Shown one piece after another: positions 1 to 7,853 of a stretch of 64,000 bases of DNA (its first letter is position 1; each line of letters begins with the position of its first letter). The DNA lies in contig NZ_JACXAC010000001.1 of the NCBI RefSeq assembly GCF_014699055.1, positions 1 through 64,000 on the forward strand, written 5' to 3'. The stretch comes from Hymenobacter armeniacus (GTDB lineage Bacteria; Bacteroidota; Bacteroidia; Cytophagales; Hymenobacteraceae). The position numbers were made by a program, and so were the translations under genes. The notes under the pieces are model-generated. The model was not told where the DNA came from. It was given only the letters and a program-made list of their open reading frames with translations, and did no database searches.

Positions 1-311
1 GCCGCCAACCTTTTCCTTGCCCGTCCCCGCGCCGCTTTCCCCAGCGGCCCGGGGACGGTTGCGTTTCCGCCCACCCCCACCCCCACCCGCCGCGGCCCGA
101 AAGGCCCGGGAAGGCCTGCCCGCTTTTCGCCCCGCGCCGGCCGGGGAACTATACTACCCTGCTCCTACGCTGCCTAGCGCCCTACGGCATTTTGGAAACT
201 GGACAATAATTTCGAGAAAAGAATGAGGAGATTCTTTTGCAGTATGTTTGGTCAGGTGCAGTTCATTTGTAAATGATTCACTGTTTTACCAAAGTACTTT
301 AGGAATATATC
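1..311. other. Intergenic region before the first gene, no gene seen
   Basis: The first ~210 bases are very GC-rich and the rest AT-rich. A short open frame in the GC-rich part is only proline/alanine/arginine-rich and does not look coding. A 7-of-8 match to the Bacteroidota -7 element (TACTTTAG, 295-302) lies just before the first gene and could be its promoter, but no -33 TTTG is found at the usual distance. Confidence 0.4.
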
Positions 312-2369
312 ATGCAGTTATTATATCCGTGGTTTTTGTTGGGGCTGGGAGCGACTATTATTCCGATTATTATTCATTTGCTGCAGTTGCGAAAGCCGCA
401 ACGAGTTCTTTTCACCAATATTGCGATTATCCGAGATGTTGAACTCACGACGGTTCGTCACCGGCGGGTTCAACAACTACTGATTCTATTGGCCAGGATA
501 TTGGCTATATCTGCTCTGGTGGTGGCGTTTTGTCAGCCTATACTGCCGGTAAGGGACGAGGGGCGCGGAGCAGTGAGTCAATCAGTTGCTATTTGGATAG
601 ATAACTCTTTTAGCATGCAGGCGCCGCAAGCCGCTGGTGAGCGGTTGTTTGATGGCGCGGTGGGCCAAGCCAAGATATTGGGTCAAGCGCTTGGTCAGTC
701 AGGAAATATTCGACTCAAGCAAGCAGGTAGGAGGACGTTATCTAAAGATGCTTATTTGGATGAGCTTGCTAATCTGCGTTTAAGCGGAAAGACGATTCGT
801 GCTAATTCAGGGGATAATTCTGAGGGTAGCGTTTACATCTTTTCAGATTTTCAGCGCAACCAGTTTAGTGCTAAAAATATAGAGGCATTAGCGGAAGGAA
901 AACAAACGTTGTTGGTGCCCATGGTGGCTGAGCCAACGGGCAATGTTTATGTTGACAGTTTGTGGGTAGAAGACGCTTTTGTGCGAATGCGTACCAACGT
1001 GGGGATGCACATCAGAGTCAGAAATGGCGGGAATGCTGCGGTGAATGACTGCCCGGTGAAGGTATACCTTGGGGCAAAGCAGGTGGCAGCTTTTCGGGTG
1101 GCCGTTGAGCCTGGGAAGTCGGCGGTGACGGTGGTGCAGGTTCAGTTGGCAGATGCCGGGACCGCGCTGGGGCGCGTGGTGATTGAAGAGCAGCCCGTGA
1201 CTTTTGATAATACTTATTATTTTACTCTACAGCCAGCTGCTGCTATTCGGGTGGTCGAGATTGGGGAGGAACCCGCTACTGAACAGGCCTACGGTAACGA
1301 ACCCTTGTTTGCCTATGTCTTCGCAAAAGCCGGGAGGGTGGATTTCGGTGTGTTGAAGCAGGCTAACTTGGTTATTGTGCGTGAGCTGGGGGGGATAGAT
1401 GCCGGATTACGTGAAGCGTTGGGCCAAGTGGTGAGGCGTGGAGGAAGCGTGGTGGTAGTACCTACGTCGGGCAAAACGGCGAGAAACTCATACCAAGCCT
1501 TGTTTAAGGAACTTGGGATTGGGGAGGCGCAGTGGGAGAATGGCGCTGCAGTGCCTGAATTGCGGGAAGTGGCTATGCCGAGCGGTCAGGAACCGTTTTT
1601 TCGAAACGTATTCGGGGCGCAGCCGCGGGCGGTGACCATGCCCCGCGTTGCGCCGGTATTGCGATGGGCGCGAACGGGCACTGACATTCTGCGGATGCGG
1701 GACGGGGAAAGTTATCTGGCAGAATTTGCGACGGGCAAGGGAAAAGCATACGTGTTTTCGGCACCACTGGCGCGCCCTTATTCGGACTTTGCAGAGCACA
1801 CGCTGTTTGTCCCGGTAATGTACCGGCTGGCGATGTTGAGCTACCGTAACGAGCAGTTGCCTGCTTATCGGTTGACGCAGCCTGGACTGAACCTGCAACT
1901 GCCGGAGCAGTCGACAGTGGCCAAGGGGGCCGGTTCTGCTGCGGATGAAGCGGGCATCCGGCTAGTGAAGGATAGCCTGGTGCTCATTCCCGGACAGCGT
2001 CGGCAGGGCAATGAGGTGCGCTTGGAATTACCGGCAGGCATGGACATGCCCGGGTTTTACCAAGTGCGGCGCGGGGAGAAGGTGCTGACGACTTTGGCAT
2101 TTAATGCCGACAAGGCAGAATCTGAGCTGGCGGCATACTCGGCAGATGAGTTGCGTCAGCTGATTGGGCCCAACCACCCGAACATTCGCGTGGTGGAAAG
2201 CGGCGCCGACGGTGCTGGCTTGCGGGCACTGCAGGCCGAGCAAACGGGCACCCCGCTGTGGCGGTATTGGGTGCTGCTGGCGTTGCTGGCGCTGCTGGCG
2301 GAGGTGCTGCTGGTACGCTTCGGGCGGCGTGGAAACGGGGCACTGGCTCGTCCGGCTGCGGCGGCATAG
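312..2369 (+). CDS. BatA-domain membrane protein with vWA-like region
   Basis: A 685-residue membrane protein of the Bacteroidota BatA/aerotolerance-type family. Residues ~1-26 form the typical N-terminal hydrophobic segment ending in a HLLQLRKPQ-type turn, a second membrane helix follows at ~56-79, and a last helix lies near 650-670. Between them is a vWA-like stretch with a metal-site pattern D-x-S-x-S (WIDNSFSM) and a later SDFQ motif. The long middle part should be periplasmic. The ATG at 312 gives the standard BatA N-terminus. The family is linked to envelope stress in some species, but the exact role is unknown. The 5' half has visibly lower GC than the 3' half and the downstream genes. 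Confidence 0.8.
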   Translation: MQLLYPWFLLGLGATIIPIIIHLLQLRKPQRVLFTNIAIIRDVELTTVRHRRVQQLLILLARILAISALVVAFCQPILPVRDEGRGAVSQSVAIWIDNSFSMQAPQAAGERLFDGAVGQAKILGQALGQSGNIRLKQAGRRTLSKDAYLDELANLRLSGKTIRANSGDNSEGSVYIFSDFQRNQFSAKNIEALAEGKQTLLVPMVAEPTGNVYVDSLWVEDAFVRMRTNVGMHIRVRNGGNAAVNDCPVKVYLGAKQVAAFRVAVEPGKSAVTVVQVQLADAGTALGRVVIEEQPVTFDNTYYFTLQPAAAIRVVEIGEEPATEQAYGNEPLFAYVFAKAGRVDFGVLKQANLVIVRELGGIDAGLREALGQVVRRGGSVVVVPTSGKTARNSYQALFKELGIGEAQWENGAAVPELREVAMPSGQEPFFRNVFGAQPRAVTMPRVAPVLRWARTGTDILRMRDGESYLAEFATGKGKAYVFSAPLARPYSDFAEHTLFVPVMYRLAMLSYRNEQLPAYRLTQPGLNLQLPEQSTVAKGAGSAADEAGIRLVKDSLVLIPGQRRQGNEVRLELPAGMDMPGFYQVRRGEKVLTTLAFNADKAESELAAYSADELRQLIGPNHPNIRVVESGADGAGLRALQAEQTGTPLWRYWVLLALLALLAEVLLVRFGRRGNGALARPAAAA

Positions 2370-2444
2370 CGCGGCGGGCACGATGGCCGGGTGCGGCGAA
2401 CCTGCGCACGCGCGTAACTTGCCGCTTCAATCAACTGGTGACTC

Positions 2445-3002
2445 ATGGCCGTTTCCTCCCCTGAACCTGCTTCTCTCTACAGCCCCAATCCGGGCAGGCT
2501 GGTTGTTGGCTTGGCGCTTCGCTTCGGCATTGGGGTAGGGCTGCTGTGTGTGCTGTGGATGGTGGGGCTGCAACTAACTGGCAACAACGGCTTTGGCCCC
2601 AAGCAGTTGCTGGCCCAACTGCTCGTGCCGATGGTGGCCGTGGCCAGCCAATGGATGCTGCGCCGCACGGTGAAACCTAGCAAGCCTGGTTTGGGCCGTT
2701 CCCTGGGCGTGGGCGTGCTGACGGTGCTGCTGGCGGCGGTGGTTTCGGCCGTGGGCACGCTGGCGTTGGCCGCGGGGGCCGGACCAACGGCCGTGGCCCG
2801 GCACCGCGCCGAGGTGAAGGAAATTGTGCAGGCGCAACAACGGCTGGCCGACAAAGGAACGTTGACGGCTGCGCAGCGTGCACAGCAACTGCAAAAGGTG
2901 GATGGGCTGACCGTGGGCGACATGGCCAGCAGCAATTTCCTGCAGGTGCTGGTGCTGGGGCTGGTGCTGGCGGTGCCGGCGGGGATATTTCTGCGAGAAT
3001 AA
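2445..3002 (+). CDS. DUF4199-like membrane protein
   Basis: A 185-residue protein with four predicted membrane helices (about 22-45, 52-68, 86-110 and the last 20 residues) and a charged, glutamine-rich soluble loop between helices 3 and 4. This matches the layout of DUF4199 proteins: hydrophobic pair, short loop, third helix, amphipathic segment, last helix. It lies 75 bases after the BatA-like gene and 37 bases before a clearer DUF4199 member, so the two may be diverged duplicates. The function of the family is unknown. Confidence 0.6.
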   Translation: MAVSSPEPASLYSPNPGRLVVGLALRFGIGVGLLCVLWMVGLQLTGNNGFGPKQLLAQLLVPMVAVASQWMLRRTVKPSKPGLGRSLGVGVLTVLLAAVVSAVGTLALAAGAGPTAVARHRAEVKEIVQAQQRLADKGTLTAAQRAQQLQKVDGLTVGDMASSNFLQVLVLGLVLAVPAGIFLRE

Positions 3003-3039
3003 TTCTTTTTACCTTTCGCCTCACATTTAACTCACTGCC

Positions 3040-3564
3040 ATGGAAGCCAATTCTACGCCCGTTACCACCACCTCCGTTGCCCTGCGTTACGGGCTGCTCA
3101 CAGGGTTGGTAAGCATTATTGTGTCGTTTGCGCTCAACGTGCTGCACCTGGAGCAAAGCCCTGCCCGCTGGTTGTCGCTGTTGATACTGGCCGGCGGTAT
3201 CTGGCTGGCGCAACACTTTTATAAGCAGCACAACGGCGGCTACATGAGCTACGGCGAGGGCATGGGCATCGGCATGCTGCTGGCGTTGGTGTCGAGCGTA
3301 ATCGGCGCCATTTTCTCCTACATCTACGTCAGCTTTGTGGACAACGACGCGATTACGCGGATGCTGGACAAGGCCCGCGCCGACATGGAGAGCCGGGGCG
3401 GCGTATCGGACGAGCAAATCGACCAAGCCATGCAAATGACGGCTAAGTTTATGACGCCGGGATTCATCGCGCTATTTGTGGTGCTGTTTTCGCTGCTGTT
3501 TGGACTGGGTCTTTCGCTGGTGATTTCGGCTATCGTTAAAAATTCCAAACCCGAGTTTGAATAA
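3040..3564 (+). CDS. DUF4199 family membrane protein
   Basis: A 174-residue protein with four membrane helices and the DUF4199 hallmarks: a short N-terminus, a 'YKQHNGGYMSYGEGMGIG' turn between helices 2 and 3, and an amphipathic ~40-residue segment before the last helix. It is a Bacteroidota family of unknown function, often found near glycosyltransferases as here. A 7-of-8 promoter-like TACCTTTC lies at 3010-3017, 22 bases upstream. Its stop overlaps the start of the next gene by 8 bases, which suggests translational coupling with the GT2 gene. Confidence 0.75.
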   Translation: MEANSTPVTTTSVALRYGLLTGLVSIIVSFALNVLHLEQSPARWLSLLILAGGIWLAQHFYKQHNGGYMSYGEGMGIGMLLALVSSVIGAIFSYIYVSFVDNDAITRMLDKARADMESRGGVSDEQIDQAMQMTAKFMTPGFIALFVVLFSLLFGLGLSLVISAIVKNSKPEFE

Positions 3565-4537
3565 ATCAGCCACTGCTGCCTTTCCGGTGGAGATATCCAT
3601 CGTGATTCCGCTGCTCAACGAAGCAGAATCTTTGCCGGAACTAACCCGTTGGATTGCGCAGGTGCTGCGCCCGCGCGGGCTGACCTATGAGGTGATTTTG
3701 ATTGACGACGGGTCGACGGATACTTCTTGGGAAGTGATTGAGGCGCTGGCGGCCGACGATGCGGCGCTGCGGGGCATTCGATTCAACCGCAACTACGGGA
3801 AGTCGGCGGCGCTGAACGTGGGGTTTGAGGCGGCGCGGGGCCGGGTAGTGTGCACCATGGACGCCGACCTGCAGGACTCGCCCGAGGAGTTGCCCGAACT
3901 GTACCGCATGATTGTGGAAGACAAGTTCGACCTCGTGAGCGGGTGGAAGCAGAAGCGGTACGACCCGCTGTCGAAAACCATTCCGACCAAGCTCTTCAAC
4001 GGCGCCACGCGGCTGATGTCGGGCATCCAGCTGCACGATTTCAACTGCGGGCTGAAGTCGTACGATTCGCGCGTGGTGAAGAGCATCGAGGTGTACGGCG
4101 AGATGCACCGCTACATTCCCGTGATTGCCAAGTGGAACGGCTTCCGCAAGATTGGCGAGAAGGTGGTGCAGCACCAGGAACGCAAGTACGGCTACACCAA
4201 ATTTGGCCTGGAGCGGTTCATCTTCGGGTTTCTGGACCTGCTGAGCATCACGTTTGTGGGGCGCTTCCGGCGGGCACCGATGCACTTTTTTGGCACCCTG
4301 GGCACGTTGTCGTTCATGCTTGGGCTGTTGATAACCTTGTGGCTGACGGGCGAAAAGGTGTGGCTTTCGCTGCACAACCTGAAGGCGCGGCAGGTGACGG
4401 AGCAGCCGCTTTTCTTTCTGGCCCTGACGGCCGTGGTGGTGGGCGTGGTGCTGTTTGTGGCGGGCTTTCTGGGCGAGATGATACAGCTCAACGGACCACG
4501 CCGCAACGATTATCTGGTGCGCGAAACCGTGAATTGA
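3557..4537 (+). CDS. GT2 glycosyltransferase, GtrB/DPM-like
   Basis: A 326-residue membrane-attached family 2 glycosyltransferase. The GT-A domain (about 10-230) shows 'IPLLNEAESLPEL', 'IDDGSTD' and the metal-binding 'DADLQDSP' motif. Two membrane helices follow (about 245-265 and 285-310), the usual plan of enzymes that charge polyprenyl phosphate with a sugar (GtrB/ArnC/DPM type). The best start is a TTG at 3557 inside the end of the upstream DUF4199 gene (TTGAATAA overlap); a GTG at 3587 is an alternative. The sugar and acceptor cannot be read from the sequence. It sits directly before a GT4 enzyme. Confidence 0.85.
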   Translation: MNKSATAAFPVEISIVIPLLNEAESLPELTRWIAQVLRPRGLTYEVILIDDGSTDTSWEVIEALAADDAALRGIRFNRNYGKSAALNVGFEAARGRVVCTMDADLQDSPEELPELYRMIVEDKFDLVSGWKQKRYDPLSKTIPTKLFNGATRLMSGIQLHDFNCGLKSYDSRVVKSIEVYGEMHRYIPVIAKWNGFRKIGEKVVQHQERKYGYTKFGLERFIFGFLDLLSITFVGRFRRAPMHFFGTLGTLSFMLGLLITLWLTGEKVWLSLHNLKARQVTEQPLFFLALTAVVVGVVLFVAGFLGEMIQLNGPRRNDYLVRETVN

Positions 4538-4576
4538 TTTTTTCACCTGGCGCGCCGGAGGGTAGCAAGCTGGCTT

Positions 4577-5713
4577 ATGAGAGTAGTGATAATTGGGCCG
4601 GCGTACCCGCTGCGGGGCGGGCTGGCAACGTACAACGAGCGCCTGGCGCGGGCGTTTAAGCAGGCCGGCGACGAGGCGCGCATCGTGACGTTTTCCCTCC
4701 AATACCCGGACTTTCTGTTTCCCGGCCAAACCCAGTTCAGCACCGAGCCCGGCCCGTCCGATTTGGAGATTGAAGTCAGCCTGAACTCGGTGAACCCGCT
4801 TTCGTGGTGGCGCGTGGGCCGGAAATTGCGGTCCGAGCGCCCCGACGTGGTGATTTTTCGGTTTTGGCTGCCCTTTATGGGGCCGGCGCTGGGCACGGTG
4901 GCGCGGCTGGTGCGCGGCAACGGCCATACCCGCGTGGTGGCCATCACCGACAACGTGATTCCGCACGAGAAGCGGCCGGGCGATGGGCCCCTGACGCGCT
5001 ACTTCCTGAGCGCCTGCCACGGCTTTGTGACCATGAGCCGCAGCGTGCTCGACGACCTGCGCGGGCTGGGCTTCGGCACGAAGCCGGCCCTGTACCGGCC
5101 GCACCCGCTCTACGACAACTTCGGGCCGATTAAGCCCAAAGCGGAAGCCTTGGCCGCTTTGCACCTGGCCGACACAGTGGGGTATGTGTTGTTCTTCGGC
5201 TTTATCAGGGCCTACAAAGGGCTGGATATTTTGCTCGAAGCCTGGGCCGATGCCCGCGTGGCGGCGCTCCCCATTAAACTGATTATTGCCGGCGAATTTT
5301 ACGAAGACGCCGCGCCGTACGAGGCGCTCATCCGGCAGCATGGTCTTGAAGGCCGGATTGTGCGCGCCACCGATTTTATTCCAAACGAAAAGGTGGTGGA
5401 TTATTTCTGCGCGGCCGACCTGGTGCTACAGCCCTATAAAAATGCCACGCAAAGCGGCGTGTCGCAGATTGCCTACCATTTTGAGCGGCCCATGCTGGTA
5501 ACCGATGTGGGCGGCCTGGCCGAGCTGATTCCGGCCGGCGTGGTGGGCTACGTGGTGCCGCCCACCCCAACCGCCATTGCCGATGCCATCGTGGATTTTT
5601 ACGCCAACCGGCGCGAAGCCACCTTCACCGCTGGCGTGCGCGAGCAGAAGAAGCAGTTTTCGTGGCCGGTGATGGTGGCGGCGCTGAAAGAAGTGGCGGG
5701 CAAGCAGAGGTAA
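4577..5713 (+). CDS. GT4 glycosyltransferase
   Basis: A 378-residue GT-B fold retaining glycosyltransferase. The N-terminus 'VVIIGPAYPLRGGLATYNERLA' is the typical glycine-rich acceptor-side loop, and the C-terminal half carries 'LFFGFIRAYKGLDILLEA' and a donor-binding region with 'LVLQPYKNATQSGVSQIAYHF', 'VTDVGGLAELI' and 'GYVVPP'. It is soluble or peripherally membrane-bound. It lies 39 bases after the GtrB-like gene on the same strand and probably shares its transcript. The role is surface-glycan or glycolipid assembly; the substrate is unknown. Confidence 0.85.
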   Translation: MRVVIIGPAYPLRGGLATYNERLARAFKQAGDEARIVTFSLQYPDFLFPGQTQFSTEPGPSDLEIEVSLNSVNPLSWWRVGRKLRSERPDVVIFRFWLPFMGPALGTVARLVRGNGHTRVVAITDNVIPHEKRPGDGPLTRYFLSACHGFVTMSRSVLDDLRGLGFGTKPALYRPHPLYDNFGPIKPKAEALAALHLADTVGYVLFFGFIRAYKGLDILLEAWADARVAALPIKLIIAGEFYEDAAPYEALIRQHGLEGRIVRATDFIPNEKVVDYFCAADLVLQPYKNATQSGVSQIAYHFERPMLVTDVGGLAELIPAGVVGYVVPPTPTAIADAIVDFYANRREATFTAGVREQKKQFSWPVMVAALKEVAGKQR

Positions 5714-5737
5714 TTCACTCCATAAACTACGTTGCTC

Positions 5738-6157
5738 ATGAACGCTGCCACGCCAACCGATTCTTTCGAAGCATTCATTGCCGCCCTGCCGGCTGAGCGG
5801 CAGGAACCGGCGCGCCAGCTGTGGCAGCTGGTGCGCGCCACTGTGCCGGCGGGCTACACCGAACACATTGGCCGGAAATTCCTGGAGTTTCGGGCGGGCA
5901 AGGAAATGTGCTTGGCCTTGGCCAACCAAAAGAGCTACCTCAGCCTGCACGTGATACCCGTGTACATGATGCCGGGCTTGCGCGAGCGGTTGCTGGCCGC
6001 CGCGCCGAAGCTAAAAATGGGCAAGGGCTGCCTGAACTTCAAACGCCTGGAGGAACTGCCGACGGCGGCGCTGGCCGAAGTCATCGCGGCTACCTCGATG
6101 GCTGATTTTCTGGCGCAGATGCAGGCGGCGCGCAGTGCCGGGCGTGCAACAAGCTAG
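5738..6157 (+). CDS. DUF1801 (YdhG-like) protein
   Basis: A 139-residue cytoplasmic protein with the DUF1801 pattern: 'LPAERQEPARQLWQLVRATVPAGYTE' near the N-terminus, 'NQKSYLSLHVIPVYM' in the middle and 'KMGKGCLNFKRLEELP' near the C-terminus. Relatives are small single-domain proteins of unknown function, sometimes compared with frataxin-like folds. The ATG at 5738 is preferred over an upstream in-frame TTG at 5732. Its TAG stop (6155-6157) overlaps the stop of the convergent GT9 gene (6154-6156), so no room is left for a terminator. Confidence 0.75.
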   Translation: MNAATPTDSFEAFIAALPAERQEPARQLWQLVRATVPAGYTEHIGRKFLEFRAGKEMCLALANQKSYLSLHVIPVYMMPGLRERLLAAAPKLKMGKGCLNFKRLEELPTAALAEVIAATSMADFLAQMQAARSAGRATS

Positions 6158-7269
6158 GCGGCGGCCGTCTTGAGCGGCACGCTTTCGCGCACGGCGGCCA
6201 GCACCTTTTCGGCCGGCAAATCCTCCATGCAACTGGTGCCCAGGCGGCAGGTGCCGCGGTAGAAGCACACACACTGCTTGTCGGGGCCCACGAGTTGGCC
6301 GCGGCCGTACAGGTCGAATTCGTGGGAGTTGAAGATGTTGTTCATCAAGATGGTGGGCTTGCGCAGGGCAATGCTGATGTGCATGCCCATGGTGACCTGC
6401 GTCACGATGCCGTCCATCTGGTGCATCAGGTTGATGAACTGGGGGAGGGGGAAGGTGCCCAGGTAGGCCGCGCCCGTGGCGGCGTGCAGCTCGCGGTTGC
6501 GGGCGTCCTCGGCCTCGCCGCCCAGCAGCACGGGCGTGTAGCCGGCCGCCTGCAGGCCGTGGATGAGCTCAATCCACTTTTCGGTACTCCAGAGGCGGGT
6601 GGTCCACCGGTCGCCGCAGCCGGTGTTGAGGCCGATGCGGGGGCGGGCGGCGGGCAACGCAGCCCAGTAGTAGCCTTTGTCCTCGTGGGTGTCGAACACG
6701 TATTCTTCGCCGCGGAAATCGAAGCCGCAGAGCTCGAAGATTTCCTGCACGTAGGGCTTGGTGTTGGCCAGGCTGGTTTGGTCGAACACGCCGGTGAGGA
6801 ATTTGTGCTCGGCCAGCTCGTTCACGGGCCAGGCCACGCCGTCGTAAGGGCGCAGGGCGTAGCCGTATTTCTCTTTGGCCTCGATGGTGTTCAGCAGCAC
6901 GCAGGCTTCCTTTTCCTTGTCGAGGTTGATGACAACGTCGAACTGGCGGCCCTGCAGCTGCAGCGCGCTGGCGAAATCGAACTTCAGAATCTCCTCAATC
7001 TCGCCCTGGGGCAGAATGGCCGGCGTATGCGTGAGCCAGGTGATGTAGCAGCCCGGCCGCTCCTGCCGCAGGCGCCGCAGCAGCGGCGTAGTCCGGATGA
7101 CGTCGCCGATGGCCCCGAGCTTGATGATGAGCACGCGGCTGGTCACGGGCGCATACACGGGGCAGCCCTCGCACACGTAGCCGTCGGTTTTGTTGGGACG
7201 GCAGGGCAGGTCGCCGCGGAAATGGCGGCAGTCGGGGTTGACCAAGGTGTGGTGCAGCAAGTGGGGCAC
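6154..7269 (-). CDS. GT9 family glycosyltransferase (heptosyltransferase-like)
   Basis: A GT9 (ADP-heptose:LPS heptosyltransferase family) enzyme of about 371 residues. It shows the N-terminal 'VLIIKLGAIGDVIRTTPLLR' motif and C-terminal donor-site motifs 'GLNTGCGDRW', 'GYTPVLLGGEAED' and 'GTFPLPQFINLM'. Cysteine clusters lie before the domain (C14, C23, C33, C36) and at its end (C333, C335, C341, C347). The frame opens at a TTG at 7299, but that codon is inside a perfect promoter box TACTTTTG (7297-7304), so translation must begin downstream. The GTG at 7269 is the best candidate and a TTG at 7260 is possible. It probably works in cell-surface glycan synthesis. Confidence 0.8.
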   Translation of the reverse strand: MPHLLHHTLVNPDCRHFRGDLPCRPNKTDGYVCEGCPVYAPVTSRVLIIKLGAIGDVIRTTPLLRRLRQERPGCYITWLTHTPAILPQGEIEEILKFDFASALQLQGRQFDVVINLDKEKEACVLLNTIEAKEKYGYALRPYDGVAWPVNELAEHKFLTGVFDQTSLANTKPYVQEIFELCGFDFRGEEYVFDTHEDKGYYWAALPAARPRIGLNTGCGDRWTTRLWSTEKWIELIHGLQAAGYTPVLLGGEAEDARNRELHAATGAAYLGTFPLPQFINLMHQMDGIVTQVTMGMHISIALRKPTILMNNIFNSHEFDLYGRGQLVGPDKQCVCFYRGTCRLGTSCMEDLPAEKVLAAVRESVPLKTAAA

Positions 7270-7296
7270 GGCGGCGAGGGGCAGGAGATGAAAGGG

Positions 7297-7304
7297 CAAA
7301 AGTA
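7297..7304 (-). promoter_or_regulatory. TAnnTTTG -7 promoter element for the GT9 gene
   Basis: Read on the minus strand this is TACTTTTG, a perfect match to the Bacteroidota -7 consensus. It overlaps the first possible start codon of the GT9 frame, so the true start should lie downstream. No clear -33 TTTG is visible. Confidence 0.55.
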
Positions 7305-7316
7305 GCCCGACGGGGC

Positions 7317-7805
7317 TTACAAGCCCACGCTGAATTTGCCGTTGCTGACCGACTTGGAAGCCCCCGTATTCGGATTAATGCCCGTGAACGTGAACGTGCC
7401 GGTCACCTCGGTAGCCGACAGCGCCGTGACCACAATGGTGCCCGCCCCCGTCACCGTGCCCGAGCCCGTGGCACCGGCAAAATACACGCCCACCGTGCCG
7501 CCCGAGCTGGCGGTGTAAGCGGCCGTGGCGCTCGAATTAGGTCCGAACGTGTAGGTGCCCACGGCGTTGGGGAATTCCAGCGAAAGAAAGGTGGCACTGC
7601 CCGGGACGGTGCCCGACACCGAGAGCGTGTTTGAGAACTTCTGCGACTGCAGGGTGGTGGTTTTTAGCGTGGCGCCGTCGGCGGTCCAGCTCATTTCGCG
7701 GGTGGGTGCGGCCGCCGGGTCGTCTTTCTTGGAAGAAGAGCAGGCCGCAAGTGAAGTGAGCGCCACTAGCAGGGCCGCACGGCTGAAAAAGGAGCGTAGG
7801 AACAT
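7317..7805 (-). CDS. Secreted lipoprotein, beta-rich, unknown function
   Basis: A 162-residue predicted lipoprotein: a basic N-terminus, a hydrophobic stretch and the lipobox LAAC with Cys at residue 22, followed by SSSKKDD, a common start of Bacteroidota surface lipoproteins. The mature part is Gly/Ser/Thr-rich with alternating hydrophobic residues ('MSWTADGATL', 'GTVTGAGTIVVTALSATEVTGTFTFTG'), which suggests a small beta-sandwich. It resembles the DUF6252-type lipoproteins of the phylum, and a second one lies at 49388-49942; this family call is tentative. It is convergent with nothing and sits between purB and the GT9 gene on the same strand. Confidence 0.7.
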   Translation of the reverse strand: MFLRSFFSRAALLVALTSLAACSSSKKDDPAAAPTREMSWTADGATLKTTTLQSQKFSNTLSVSGTVPGSATFLSLEFPNAVGTYTFGPNSSATAAYTASSGGTVGVYFAGATGSGTVTGAGTIVVTALSATEVTGTFTFTGINPNTGASKSVSNGKFSVGL

Positions 7806-7853
7806 CGGCGTTGGGAAGGGAATAGAGGAAGTGGTAGTTAATGCAAATTGCCG

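Noticed and set aside
17-226. Short plus-strand open frame at the window start
   Set aside because: Proline/alanine/arginine-rich translation typical of GC-rich noncoding DNA, with no family look.
6295-7305. Long plus-strand open frame opposite the GT9 gene
   Set aside because: Val/Gly/Ala/His-rich antisense shadow of a clear gene; similar antisense frames occur opposite most genes in this GC-rich DNA.
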